Shown: in pieces, positions 34,156-44,447 of the stretch
Position numbering within the stretch: position 1 is the first letter of the stretch
Layout: each line of letters begins with the position of its first letter
DNA from: Eurosta solidaginis
Lineage: Eukaryota > Arthropoda > Insecta > Diptera > Tephritidae
Assembly (NCBI RefSeq): GCF_040869045.1
Contig: NC_090322.1
Location: forward strand, 78,205,675-78,269,674
Length of the DNA stretch: 64,000 nucleotides
Reading direction: 5' to 3'
Notes under the pieces: generated by a model
Told to the model about the DNA's origin: nothing
What the model saw: the letters and a program-made list of their open reading frames with translations, nothing else
Database searches by the model: none
Program-made: the position numbers and the translations under genes

Positions 34156-35158
34156 TGGCGAAGGGGACTAGCGCACACGAAGATACCATACAAGAGGAAA
34201 AAACCCAACAAGACCACCTGCCGACCACCAGTTCAAGCAGCAGCTCAACCGTCTCCAGCGACAAAGCAGAAGGTGGCAAGGGGCCGACGCCGACGACAAC
34301 GTGGTAATACACAGCGAAACCACCGCCAACGTTGGTGGAGCATCAGAGGCCAACTTTGACGTCGCCTATGCAACAAACGTTATCATAATCGAGATTCCCG
34401 TGGTGCAAGAGCCGCCGATCATCGAACTCTGGGACGAAAGCACAACCCCAGGACAAACAAATGGGCCAGAACTAGTCTACCCACCGGGATCGGATGGAAT
34501 CACCCTATACGAAGTGAACCTGCGGTCGCTCGAGGGATCACGCTGGCTGACCGACGCTATAATAGACGCGTGGGCTAATGGCATACAGGCCAAGTATGGT
34601 GAACAGACCATCGTCCTCAGCCCGTTCGTCGTGTGGCTATTAACCCAACCAGGGAAGTGCGAGGAGATATACACCGCTGGCTTCGGAAGATCGACATATT
34701 CGGGAAGCGCGTAGCCAACCACTAGTATCTAATAGCGCTGGCAACCCAAGAAGTCACCCACCACGTTACCGACATGGGAGTGCTGGCACCAACGATACAT
34801 ATGGGTCGCGGACTCAAGGGAAAGAGGTAGAGTGCCATACGCAGCCAAGGCATGACACGACTTCTTGCGATGGGAATACCAGTAGAGGTACGGCCGATAC
34901 GACTTCGCAGCCCACGAGCTGCAGTTAACGGTACCACAACAGGAGAACGACAATGACTGCGGCGTCTATGTGTTGGAGGCTATGGAGAGAGTAATGCGCT
35001 ACACGGGACGCAAGGAAGGAGCACCAGGGCTAATAAAGCAACCCTTCACGGCAAAAATGGCTAACCTAAAACGGGTGCAGATGCTCACTACACTCCGGAG
35101 TACCGCCCACGCCCACCATACACACGACGCCGTCAGCAGCTCAAGGCCAGAACAATAA
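34155..35158 (+). pseudogene. ULP1/C48-like cysteine protease ORF downstream of gypsy 2 pol, broken
   Basis: The frame begins MAKGTSAHED, with a Ser/Thr-rich start, loses phase near 34295 and continues open to 34714. It contains ITLYEVNLRSLEGSRWLTDA, like the entry motif of ULP/SENP proteases (a WLND-type helix). In the next phase NH, a TAG where Trp would be expected, then YLIAL follows near 34718-34740, the position of the catalytic His-Trp. A further phase gives VADSRER, a candidate Asp-Ser, and then PQQENDNDCGVYVLEAMERV, the Gln and nucleophilic Cys motif of the family. The order His, Asp, Gln, Cys and the spacing fit the C48 fold. Several stops and at least two frameshifts make it a pseudogene. 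ULP proteases cut SUMO or similar modifiers. Its place after integrase is where env sits in errantiviruses. Confidence 0.72.
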
Positions 35159-35203
35159 TTTTTTGTAATGATTATTGTTTTTTTTTTGTTGTTCTGGCCT
35201 TGA
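35141..35203. repeat. Hairpin-forming inverted repeat at the end of the ULP-like ORF
   Basis: Perfect 15-bp arms TCAAGGCCAGAACAA (35141-35155) and TTGTTCTGGCCTTGA (35189-35203). An inner 7-bp pair, CAATAAT (35153-35159) and ATTATTG (35171-35177), can extend or compete with the stem. The left arm covers the last codons of the frame. It may mark the element's end or a fold-back rearrangement. Confidence 0.7.
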
Positions 35204-35210
35204 ACTCGTT

Positions 35211-35479
35211 CGAATCTTGAATACTTTATCAATAGTCCGATAAAACAAAAACAATTCTTAATAAGAAATAATAATTTTTTAGAAATTAATTGAATTGGCC
35301 GTAGGCTACTTTTTAATGAATATCTCCGGACAGAGACAACATTTTTCTTTTCTGCCTTCGGATTATTGTTGTCGAGGTCAATACGCGTCTTTTGAAACTT
35401 CTCAATGCTTTTGGTAGCGTATTAGCAGTCGAGCTCTCAAGTAGACTTTTACTTTTTCATTTTGTCGTATAGGTTTGCT
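35211..35479. other. AT-rich spacer, nothing recognised
   Basis: No open frame, repeat partner in the window, or LTR-like end was found. It may include the lost end of gypsy 2 or host sequence. Confidence 0.4.
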
Positions 35480-35640
35480 CTGTTGTAGCGAATTGTGGAC
35501 ATATGTCGAGAAGATGAATCACAGAGTTTGTTTCTATGTTACACAAGGGACACTGTGTCACGCCCATACCCTTAAGAATTTGCTCATGCGTAATCATCGT
35601 GTGTCCTATGCGTAGTCGCATAAATACCTTCAAAGGCTCT
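35480..35640 (-). pseudogene. LINE carboxy-terminal fragment (zinc-motif region)
   Basis: The minus strand reads MRLRIGHTMITHEQIL, then CPLCNIETNSVIHLLDICP. The R-RIGHT-TH block followed by CPLC...HLL..CP is the end of I/R1/LOA/Jockey-type LINE ORF2 proteins. It is not from LINE-A, whose end reads CPACNVSPHDTNHLFNC. No other part of this LINE is seen nearby. Confidence 0.7.
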
Positions 35641-36675
35641 TGAAAAGAAAGCGCTGAAAAATATGCGCATATTCTAAAATCTTTTTAAATTATTTATACG
35701 CACTAAATATTTGTGAAAAATATACATAACAACTCTAAAAGTCAACTACAATTAGCGGACATAAATGTTCTGCAGTTATTTGATGCAAAAACATTGTAAA
35801 CTTTTATATATATATAAACTTTTGTAATAAATTTTGTATATGGTCCAAATTTACCACTGCCACGTTACAGTCGTACTTTGTTTAAGCTTAAAACTATCAG
35901 AGTATATACTAAATGAATAATCTACTAGGCACGTATAAAGAGACCGATGAATAGCATTGCATTTATATTGGCATTTCTTTATATCTGTTATAAATTTAAA
36001 GTTAAGCCGTTTTTAGTTGCACTGCCACGTTACGTAATTTCGGAAGTGGTTTTGGATGTTATGGGAAGTTTTGTGAAAAATCTGCGAATCTACGAATCTG
36101 ATAATATTCCCTGTTTTATGTGTCATGGGAAAAAGAGGAAATCATAGATAGACACCTTCTTTTTCCGTAAAAGCTCATTACAGCATACGTTATAAGTATA
36201 TTTTTGAGCACTGCCACGTTACAACATATCACTGCGACGTTACACGTACGATTTTTTGAGAAAACGCTATTGGGGAAAGTGAATAGATACTCAAAAATAT
36301 ATATAACTTCTAACGACTTGCACTTAATTATGCTATTAAGCTGCATACACAAAACGTTCCAAAAATATAACTAACAAATTTATAAGCACTGGGCGTATGA
36401 GTAATATTGACTCAATGTATTTCCATTTGCTTTTTTATAGGAGTAAACGAATTGATTTAGTTGATAAATGAAGACAGGATGAGACTCTGTTTTTTAGCTC
36501 CTCTTTTAGAATATATAGGACTTGCTCATGGGAGGGTCTAATACAAGTGAAACAATAACGGCTTTTTTATATGATTTATTTTTAAAATTTTCAAACTGTT
36601 CTGAATGTATAGGTTAGCTATTCTAAGTACCTATACACAAAAAATCTTATTTTAAAGACACATTTATACAGGTTA
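35641..36675. other. 3' flank of the transposase gene with CACTGCCACGTTAC motifs
   Basis: AT-rich sequence with no convincing gene. It carries four of the six direct CACTGC(C/G)ACGTTAC motifs (35855, 36020, 36209, 36230). A 66-codon frame at 35947-36147 includes one motif and has no family signature. A (TA) run lies near 35805. I looked for an inverted partner of the motif or a clear terminal inverted repeat and found none. Confidence 0.5.
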
Positions 36676-38800
36676 TTAGTTATATCCTTGTCTGGATGTC
36701 TTAAAAGTAGCTATTTTATTATCGCGAACTTGTATCTGATGGGCGCTGGAAATATTTTGTATGGGCCTTGCTCTTGAAAACAGCTCTACAACTTGCAATT
36801 CAGCGTTAATCATTTCAATTTGATTGCTTGTTACTTCTTCAATCATAATTTTTGATGGAGTCATGTGGACTGCCTGTACAAAGTCAGATGCATTGTTGAC
36901 GACTATATCACGCGCTCTTACATGTTTTCGAACGATTGTTTTAATGGTTGCACCAATCCCGTCTACACAACCTTTGCCATGTGATGTTGCAAAGTAATTC
37001 CAAACAATTTTCATTCCAAATATTTCTTCAAAGTGAGGAATTAAAGCTGCAATATATTTGTTTTTGAATTGTGAGGATGGTCCGTCACTCCACATTTTTA
37101 AAATTCTAACTGTACTTGGCAAATTTTTAAACAATATATACAAGTATGGAACAATAGTGTCTTTTGTATGTGACAAATTGTTTGATACCAGCACCTTGGC
37201 AGTGAAGGTTTCGTTATAATATAAGCCACTGGTAAAAATTGAAAGCTGCCTTTGATTCCAGTGTGCACTTTGGACTTCATCTTGATTTTCGCAAACGAAA
37301 TTCTCCGCAAAATCCACTTGCAAGAGACCTTCTACGGCATAATTCACACTAAGAGCTCTTGGGCGATCATGAACATTAAATACTTCGGACTGCTCGCATT
37401 TGTTAAAACTATGTATTAAAAATTGCGCCGACAAGCCAGATATATATGCAACAAGATCAGTTAGCTTTCCACTTTTCTGTCGTCTTTCAGTCCGATTTAC
37501 ACCATCGTTTTTCGTCCATTTCATCCATGATACTTGCATATCGAGATCAGCTTCACCCACCAGGGCAGTCAATTTCGGTACTGTTATACCAGTATATTTA
37601 ACGCACTCGCCATACCAGCAGCCCATTGAAGGTATATCACACAAGAACTGCAATACAAAACCATTTTCATAATCTGATACGTGGGCAACAAATTTATGTA
37701 AAGCAGAGACGGCATCTATGAAATTAGCATGGTATGAGCATAAGCACATGTTGTGTGGCAATTCTTTTATAAGCTTGACATGATCCGGTCGATGCCTTAG
37801 GAAAAAAGTAATTCCACACGTATCTATATGGAAGGGGAAAGAAATTTTAAACCTAGTTTTTCCTTAACAAAGTGGAGTGGTCTTAAACAGTAAATAAAAA
37901 TCACAGTACTTACCTTTCCCCGAGTTGCCTTGCTCTTCATTAAATAGTGCACATGCTTCTCTGCAGCTTAGTACCATATGCCTAGTGGGCAACAAGATTT
38001 TCTCGCCACTTTCGGACAGATATTCCTTCACATCTCGAACTCTGGGTGAGACTCGCGAAATATCATCACGCTCATAGAAAGCTATAATAGCTTTTTTGAG
38101 CATTAAGATATTTTGGTGGATCTTTTTTTGGGGCTGTGGTGGTAGAATACTAGTCTCCATGTCCATTTTGTTGGCTTCACGCACGTTACTAAAAATTTTG
38201 GTCAGGACAGCTTTCCGCTTAGTTGGTGATTGGGGTAATGCGCGTTCTGCTTTCCTCACCGCCTTACCGAATGTTTGTGAACAGTTATACCCTGTTAATT
38301 GAGTGTCACTCAAAACTGATCTGCTCCGTTTTTCCCCAGTACGCATTTTTTCACGAAACTTCTGTACCCTTTGCCGAATGTTCTCACGTCGTTTTTCGAG
38401 CACACTACTTATTGTTGTTTGCGGCATTTGATTTTCTTCATTTTTCTTTTTTCGCCGGTAAAGTTTCGTACTTGCAGCTCTTTTCTTTTTATACTCCTCA
38501 GATTTTCCGGTGCTTTTAAGCTTAGCTATGTAATTTTTATTTTGCTGAGCTTTACTTACACGAACCTGCGGTTTATAATTAGTATGTTAGAATATACATA
38601 GTTAAATTATTAAAAAAAATCACTGCCACGTTACACATGATTGGCACATTTTATTCGATGCTACCTAATTTTATTAATATGATTTCTAATGAGACCGAAA
38701 GATGGCGGATTATACTAAGAACACATATCAGTGAATTTTAAAAACAGCGGTCAATTTCGCCACAAAAAAAACAAAATTGTTTTTTGCACTGCGACGTTAC
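35855..38800 (+). repeat. Six dispersed direct motifs CACTGC(C/G)ACGTTAC around the transposase gene
   Basis: Exact 14-mers start at 35855, 36020, 36209, 36230, 38621 and 38787, all in the same orientation. CACTGCCACGTTAC occurs at 35855, 36020, 36209 and 38621, and CACTGCGACGTTAC at 36230 and 38787. Four lie after and two before the transposase gene, none inside it. I noticed no copies elsewhere in the window. They look like subterminal protein-binding sites. Confidence 0.8.
36676..38427 (-). CDS. Intron-containing DDE-like transposase, family unassigned
   Basis: Two exons, 38427-37914 and 37823-36676, with a 90-nt GT-AG intron (37913-37824; donor GTAAGT, acceptor TATAG). Splicing gives one frame of 553 codons. 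Exon 1 is basic, with EKRRENIRQRVQKFREKM and ALPQSPTKRKAVL. Exon 2 has PHNMCLCSYHANF, then QVDFAENFVCENQDEVQSAH with Asp at about 342, KMWSDGPSSQFKNK with Asp at about 418, and ATSHGKGCVDGIGATIK at about 451-466. These blocks occur together in a group of repeat-derived arthropod and cnidarian proteins that I take to be DDE transposases. Upstream of ATG 38427 the frame stays open (KLYRRKKKNEEN) back to an AG at about 38571, so an earlier exon is possible. It has no stops or frameshifts, unlike most coding regions here. Confidence 0.72.
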
Positions 38801-39165
38801 TATAATTTGTGACCTAAATATTTTAAGCCAAAAATGCATACCGGACGTATATGGATACTTATCTAGTGTGATAAGTATCCAAATATACTATTTTCTTCCC
38901 TTAAAACTTGAAAATTCTGGAAAAAATAGGTCAAAATAATTTTATTTACCTTTTTTTTCGATGCTGAAATTTTTTCCATTTTTTCAATTCGGAGATTAAT
39001 TTTAAAAGAGTAAGAAATGTCAAATACAGACAATTTTAATTTCTTGAAATATAGTGTTACTAGATATTTTACGAAATAATCTTTCGTATCAAGTAACATT
39101 TCATACAGTATTTGTAAAATAAAAAAAAAAAAATCCGGTTTCACTTTTCGCGATTCTGGCCATAT
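38428..39165. other. 5' flank of the transposase gene, with a perfect palindrome
   Basis: AT-rich. It contains the possible upstream exon part (to about 38571), two CACTGC motifs and a perfect 11-bp inverted repeat GGATACTTATC / GATAAGTATCC with a 6-base loop at 38853-38880. The far end of the transposon and the start of LINE-B are not separable by eye. Confidence 0.5.
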
Positions 39166-41340
39166 GTGGAAAGAAGAATGGAGAAAAAATGTGACAAATG
39201 CAAAATTAATATACGAGGAGAAGCGACAAAAATTCGGTGTGAAGGGGTGTGTGGTAAATATTACCACTTAACAACAAAATGCTCAGGCTTGGATCAAATC
39301 AGCGTCACCAAACTTGAAGAATGTGAGATGCTTAGTTTTATGTGTGCTGATTGTGTGCAGTATGTACATAACGTTGATGACATCCTTAAAGATATGCAAA
39401 TGGTGGTAAAGCAGAATGGACAACAATTAGCAGAGTATAGAAGTGAGTTTGATAATTCACTAAAGAAAAATGAGCGAGAGATTAAACACGTACTTAAAGC
39501 AGTGGAAGTTGCATTTAGTGAAAGAATCAAAGCAATGCAAAAAGCTCAAGAGACTTGCGAAATAAGTGTGAAAGAAGTAAACAAAATCCGCGAAATAGCA
39601 GAAGGGTTCAAGCGAAGCAGTGAGCAAGTATGCGAAGAGTTAAAAAGCAATAAAAATGACAATAAGAAAATTATTGAAACAATTAGTAATGAAAATAAAA
39701 AAATATGCACAGAAGTAAAGAGAAACGGCAATGTTGAAACCAAGGCATGTTGTTGTTGTTGTTGTAGCAATGCTCGCCCCACCCAATAGCCGCGACCGAT
39801 CACAAATTGTCATCAATATCCTCTAATGGGAGTCCAAGGAAGCTTGCCGTTTCAACAGGGGTGGACCATAAGGAAAGGGGTGTTAGAGGCGTCGTTACAA
39901 TTGAAGAGATGGTTGGTGTCATGTGGGGACACATTGCAAGCGGGACATACATTTTGTATGTCAGGGTTGATTCTGGATAGGTAAAAGTTTAACCTGTTAC
40001 AGTATCCAGAACGAAGTTGAGCAAGAGTGACACGCGTTTCCCAGGGGAGTATGCGTTCCTCTTCCGCAAGTTTTGGATAATTTTCGTTAACTACTGGATT
40101 CACCGGGCAATTCCCGGCATAAAGGTCCGACGCCTGTTTATGGAGTTCACCAAGGACCTGCTTGTGTTTTTTCACTTCATACGGCTGGGTTCTCAGGTGC
40201 CGTATTTCCTCAAAATGCTTACGGAGATGACTCCTTAAGCCCCTAGGCGGTGCTGGTTCATCAATCAGATGTCTGTTGGGATGCCCAGGTTTCTGGGTAT
40301 TCAACAGGAACTGTTTGGTCAGCATCTCATTTCTCTCCCTGATGGGGAGTATTCTCGCCTCATTATGCAGATGGTGTTCTGGGGACATAAGAAGACAGCC
40401 CGTGGCGATTCTGAGAGCAGTATTTTGGCAGGCCTGTAGTTTCTTCCAGTGGGTGATTTTTAGGCTTGGCGACCATATGGGTGACGCGTAGCACGTAATC
40501 GGCTGGCTAATTGCTTTGTATGTAGTCATGAGCGTTTCTTTATATTTTCCCCAAGTACTGCCAGCGAGGGATTTGAGGATTTTGTTAGGCATCGTATGCA
40601 GCTGTAACAAAAGCGTTGCCAGAGATCAGAAAAGCTGTTCCCTTAATAGTTAAGCCAAATACAAAGCAAGGTGCTGAAAAAACCAAAAATGATCTAAACT
40701 TGAAAGTCGACCCAAAGGAGATACAAATTACAAATATAGTAGCAAGACAAAGCGGTGTAGTGATTGTAGAAAGTGCAAATGACCATGATCGTGAGAAAAT
40801 AAAAAATGCTATTGAGAACAGCCTCGGAAATAATTACAATGTGAAGATTCCTATGAAAGTGAAACCAACCGTTATTGTAACTGGTATAAATTTCAAGTAT
40901 GATAATGATGAGCTTACCCAGAGAATTAAAGTCAAAATAATTGTCTATCCGAAACAGATATAAAAATTGTCAAGCAGTATGAAGTTAAAAAAAATGAAGT
41001 GGAAGTTGAAGCTTTTATGAATATACTAGCTGGAGAAAGGCTCAATGTAGGCTGGGAGCGGTGCAGAGTATATGATGCAGTGCAAGTATTATGTTGTTTC
41101 AAATGCAAAGGCTTCAATCACAAAGCCAGTGACTGCAAAGAAAAAGAAGTATGCACAAAACGATTGGGTGAGCATAAATATGTGGTATGCAATAAAGAAG
41201 CAATGAATAAATGCATCAACTGCATCAGGGCAAATAAAGAATTAAATTTGGGACTAGACGAAAATCACGATTCCATGGACAGAATGTGTCCTGTGTATCA
41301 ACAAAAGCTCATGGCTAGGAAGAGGAAGATTGGCTATTAG
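39166..41340 (+). pseudogene. LINE-B ORF1: PHD finger, coiled coil, zinc knuckles; split by A6
   Basis: Residues about 8-64 form a PHD-like finger: CDKCKINIRG, then CEGVCGKYYHL, KCSGL and CADCV. A long charged helical stretch with many Lys/Glu heptads follows, probably a coiled coil. After A6 the frame resumes at about 40593 with a domain ending KPTVIVTGINFKYDNDEL, possibly RRM-like. It loses phase near 40935, then shows knuckles CCFKCKGFNHKASDC and further Cys/His pairs, ending at 41340. ORF1 proteins of this kind bind element RNA. The stretch 39749-40586 is LINE-A sequence. Confidence 0.75.
39749..40586 (-). mobile_element. LINE-A copy A6, strongly 5'-truncated
   Basis: It holds only the carboxy-terminal part of the LINE-A frame (SWGKYKE-like thumb to HLFNC) and the tail. 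A 6-bp repeat AGGCAT (39743-39748 and 40587-40592) is the probable target duplication, and LINE-B ORF1 continues on both sides. A small deletion before the tail removed the VEPTPLTPLS segment, so the end is frameshifted. 5' truncation is usual for incomplete target-primed reverse transcription. Confidence 0.88.
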
Positions 41341-41399
41341 CAACCAATTGTCAGCACAAAACACAAGTCAGAAACTAATACAAACCTGCGTAACAAAGT

Positions 41400-44149
41400 G
41401 CTCAACTTGGACTGTATATATCTTAATATTAATAGTATTACAGCAAATAAGCTAGAGCTGGAACATCTTATTGAAATAAAAAAAAAAAAGCCAGCATTGT
41501 TTTATGCGCGGAAACATGTACAACGGATATAATCATGGATTATGAGCTATGCATTTCCACATATAAATTCATCCGCTGCGATTCCCACAGTAGACATACA
41601 GGTGATGTTCTAATGTATGTACATGAAAATCTACAATATAGCATCGTGTGTAATAAAGCTATTGACAGGAATATGTGTTGCATTATCGTTAAAATTAAAA
41701 AATGTGCGTTAAAATGGCAAATTGGTGTACTCTATCACTCACCAAATAGCAGTGATGCTGACTTCATGACATACTTAAACAATGTCATCAATGAACACCT
41801 CAGGGAATCTGACAACATTATAATAGTTGGAGATTTTAATATTAATATGAATATATCATCAACATAGTCAAACCAGCTTATAAGTTTATTTGCACAAATG
41901 GCTATGGTACAAAGGATAAATTTCAACACAAGAATAACTGAGCACTCTTCTACGAAAATAGACTTATTGTTCAGCAATAATGAGCAAGTTAAAACTGAAC
42001 ATGTAAGTGAATATAGAATTTCCGATCATGAAACAATTCATTTCAAAGTACCAACAGCTAAATATTGCAAAATGAGAAAAGTTGCTACTGTCACCAACTG
42101 GGAGTACTATAGTGCAGAAAATCTTTTAAATATGCTGCGAACATGCGACTTTAGTTCTGTGTCTCGTGTAGGAGTAGAAAGTAGAACTGAGATCCTCAAC
42201 AATATTTTAACTGGAGCTATGCAAGCACTGACGTATGAGAAGAGGATCCAAATACAACTGAGGAATAAGTGGTATGACCGTGAGCTAAGGGAACTGCACA
42301 AAAGAAAACTTGAATCCTAGAAATACTGGCAACTGAGAATTATAATGGCGTTAAAAAATATATAAAAAAACTATTATGTATAAAAAGAAGAAATACATGG
42401 AAGATAAAGTGCTCGATAGTGAAGGAGACATGAATCGGATGTGGAAGTCTTTAAAAGATCTTGCTGAGCTCGCCGATGACAAAAAGGTGTTAGCAAAATA
42501 GTAATTAACGGTGAATGCCTTGAGAAGGAATACGATATAGCCAATGCCCTAAATACATTTTTTGAAAATTAATGATAGCATTGAAATAATTCCGAATGCG
42601 GCAGAAGCAATTGTAAATAGTGCAATTGAAACTTTTCAATTCACCGACGTAGAGTTAGATCATATAATGAACATTACTAAATCTTTTAGAAACAAATATG
42701 GTGGAAAAAAGCTTTTGTCGGAGGGGGTATTTAAAGATGCCATGATTTACATTGCTCACTTCTACAAAGATATAATAAACGAATCAATAAACAGTAGCAT
42801 TGTTCCAAATTGCTGGAAAGTATCAACTATAGTACCTGTGGAAAAATTCAAAAATACAGTAAGGCCGGTGGACCTGCGCCCAATTAATACGCTACCCGCA
42901 GATGAAAAAATTATGGAAACGGTGGTTAAAAATCAGTATAATTACCAAATTATTATACCTGAACAATCTGGGTTTAGGAAGAGACATTCTTGTGAAACAG
43001 CACTGAATATGGTTATTGCGGAATGGAAAGAGGATATAACTGACAAGAAAGTTGTGATCTCAGTCTTTTTAGACTTAAAACGTGCTTTTGAAACTGTGGA
43101 TAGAGAGGAACTGCTGAATGTAATGTTTAATAATGGGATAAGAGGAAAAGCCTTGCAATGGTTCAGAAGACGATAATTGGAAGTGCAGTTTCACCGGTTG
43201 CTGATGTAAATATTGGGCTACCGCAAGGTTCAGTATTAGCACCGCTATTGTTTACAATATATATTAACGATATTAAAGAATGCTTGTAAAATTGCAATAT
43301 TAGACTATTTGCGAATGATGCATTGATAACCATCAGTGAAAAAAATGCGGGCTTTGTGGTATCGAAAATGCAAGTAGACTTAAACTCCCTTTACAAATGG
43401 CTATGCCATAGAAAGTTGAAAGTGAATGTGGATAAAACCAAATGTATGATATTTTGCAAAAATCAAAGCATTATGGGGGCCAATAACCTAAGCAATATTA
43501 TTCTGAAGATAAGAAACGTTGAAATTCAGCAAGTAGACAAGATCAAATACCTAGGAGTCTTGATCGACAAAGCCTTAGATTTGGAGAACACATAAATTAT
43601 TTAGAAAACAAAATTGCAAAAAAAATTGGTTTTATGTACAGAACTTGTAAATATATTAGTCAACGACACAAAATATGAGTGTATCTATCAATTATTGAAC
43701 CGCACTTTATTTATTGTCCAACAATCTTGCTATTAGCAAATGACACACAAATAAAAAAACTGCAGATACAATAAAACAAGGCAATGCGATTAATTTTAAA
43801 ATGTTCGCGTAGAACACCAAAAACTACAATGCTATATATGTTAAACTGGCTCAGTGTAAAACAGTCGATATATTATTTCACATTGAAATTTATACATCAT
43901 ATGAAATTAGGAATAACGCCGAATTATCTGAACGGGAGAATACATTTTAATCATGAAATACATAACTATGGAACTAAAAGCAGCGGAAATATAAGACTGC
44001 CTAGAGTTAGAACGGAGTTCGCGAAGAAGACTTTAGAATATATAGGTTATAAAATGTACAATGAATTACCAAATGCGATAAAAGACTGTGAAAATATTAA
44101 TAAGTTTAAAGCAAAATTATTTTTATACTGTAAGTCATTAAGCATGTAA
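41400..44149 (+). pseudogene. LINE-B ORF2: endonuclease and reverse transcriptase, broken
   Basis: The endonuclease start (LDCIYLNINSITANKLELEH) is near 41410. A run of As near 41480 shifts phase. GVLYHSPNSSDADF and IIIVGDFNINM lie in 41535-41867, and a stop follows. TEHSSTKIDLLFSNN and YRISDHETIHF are at 41898-42320. RT pieces are 42562-43176 (VDLRPINTLP, EQSGFRKRHSCETAL, VFLDLKRAFETVDREEL) and 43190-43600, where GLPQGSVLAPLLFTIYIND is present and the active-site region reads FANDALI, so the usual A/YADD is altered. The thumb and end follow to 44149 (RTPKTTMLYMLNWLSV). Many stops show an old copy. Confidence 0.8.
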
Positions 44150-44161
44150 TGTAAAAAATTT

Positions 44162-44164
44162 ATT

Positions 44165-44197
<33 letters not shown>

Positions 44198-44200
44198 TTT
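44162..44200. repeat. (TA)n microsatellite in the LINE-B 3' region
   Basis: A TA-repeat tract followed by a T run lies between the ORF2 stop and the (ATT)n tail of LINE-B. Confidence 0.8.
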
Positions 44201-44266
44201 TTTTTTTTTACCTTGAACTATGTCTTAAAGACCGTAAATAAATAAATTATTATTATTATTATAAAT

Positions 44267-44447
44267 TATTACAGCTGACTTTGACCGGGAAAGTAGCCGG
44301 CGTTCCGTTGGTGTTTATATTTGCGTAGTGGTTTGTGAAGTTTTTTCTGTTTTCCGAACTTGTTTTTAGTAACTCCACCTGTACCAGTCTGCCGATGTCT
44401 AATTTTGAGTTTATGTTTTGTACCATGAGTGGCTCTTTAGCTGCTTT
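44267..44447. other. Unrecognised spacer between LINE-B and A7
   Basis: 180 bp with no repeat partner noticed in the window. The minus strand has an open run, MVQNINSKLDIGRLVQVELL, but no family motif that I recognise. It may be a remnant of another mobile element. Confidence 0.35.

Larger units (their letters stand above)
39166..44266 (+). mobile_element. LINE-B, PHD-ORF1 non-LTR retrotransposon, decayed
   Basis: A second LINE family, about 4.3 kb after removing A6. ORF1 starts at ATG 39166 or 39178. ORF2 runs from about 41400 to 44149 in broken pieces. The 3' end has TAAATAAATAAATTATTATTATT, a simple repeat tail. A minus-strand fragment of the same family lies at 59217-59454. ORF order and ORF1 type point to the CR1/Jockey group. 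Confidence 0.85.

Noticed and set aside
35947..36147. 66-codon frame as a small gene
   Set aside because: It has no motif and overlaps a CACTGCCACGTTAC site that is repeated in non-coding sequence.
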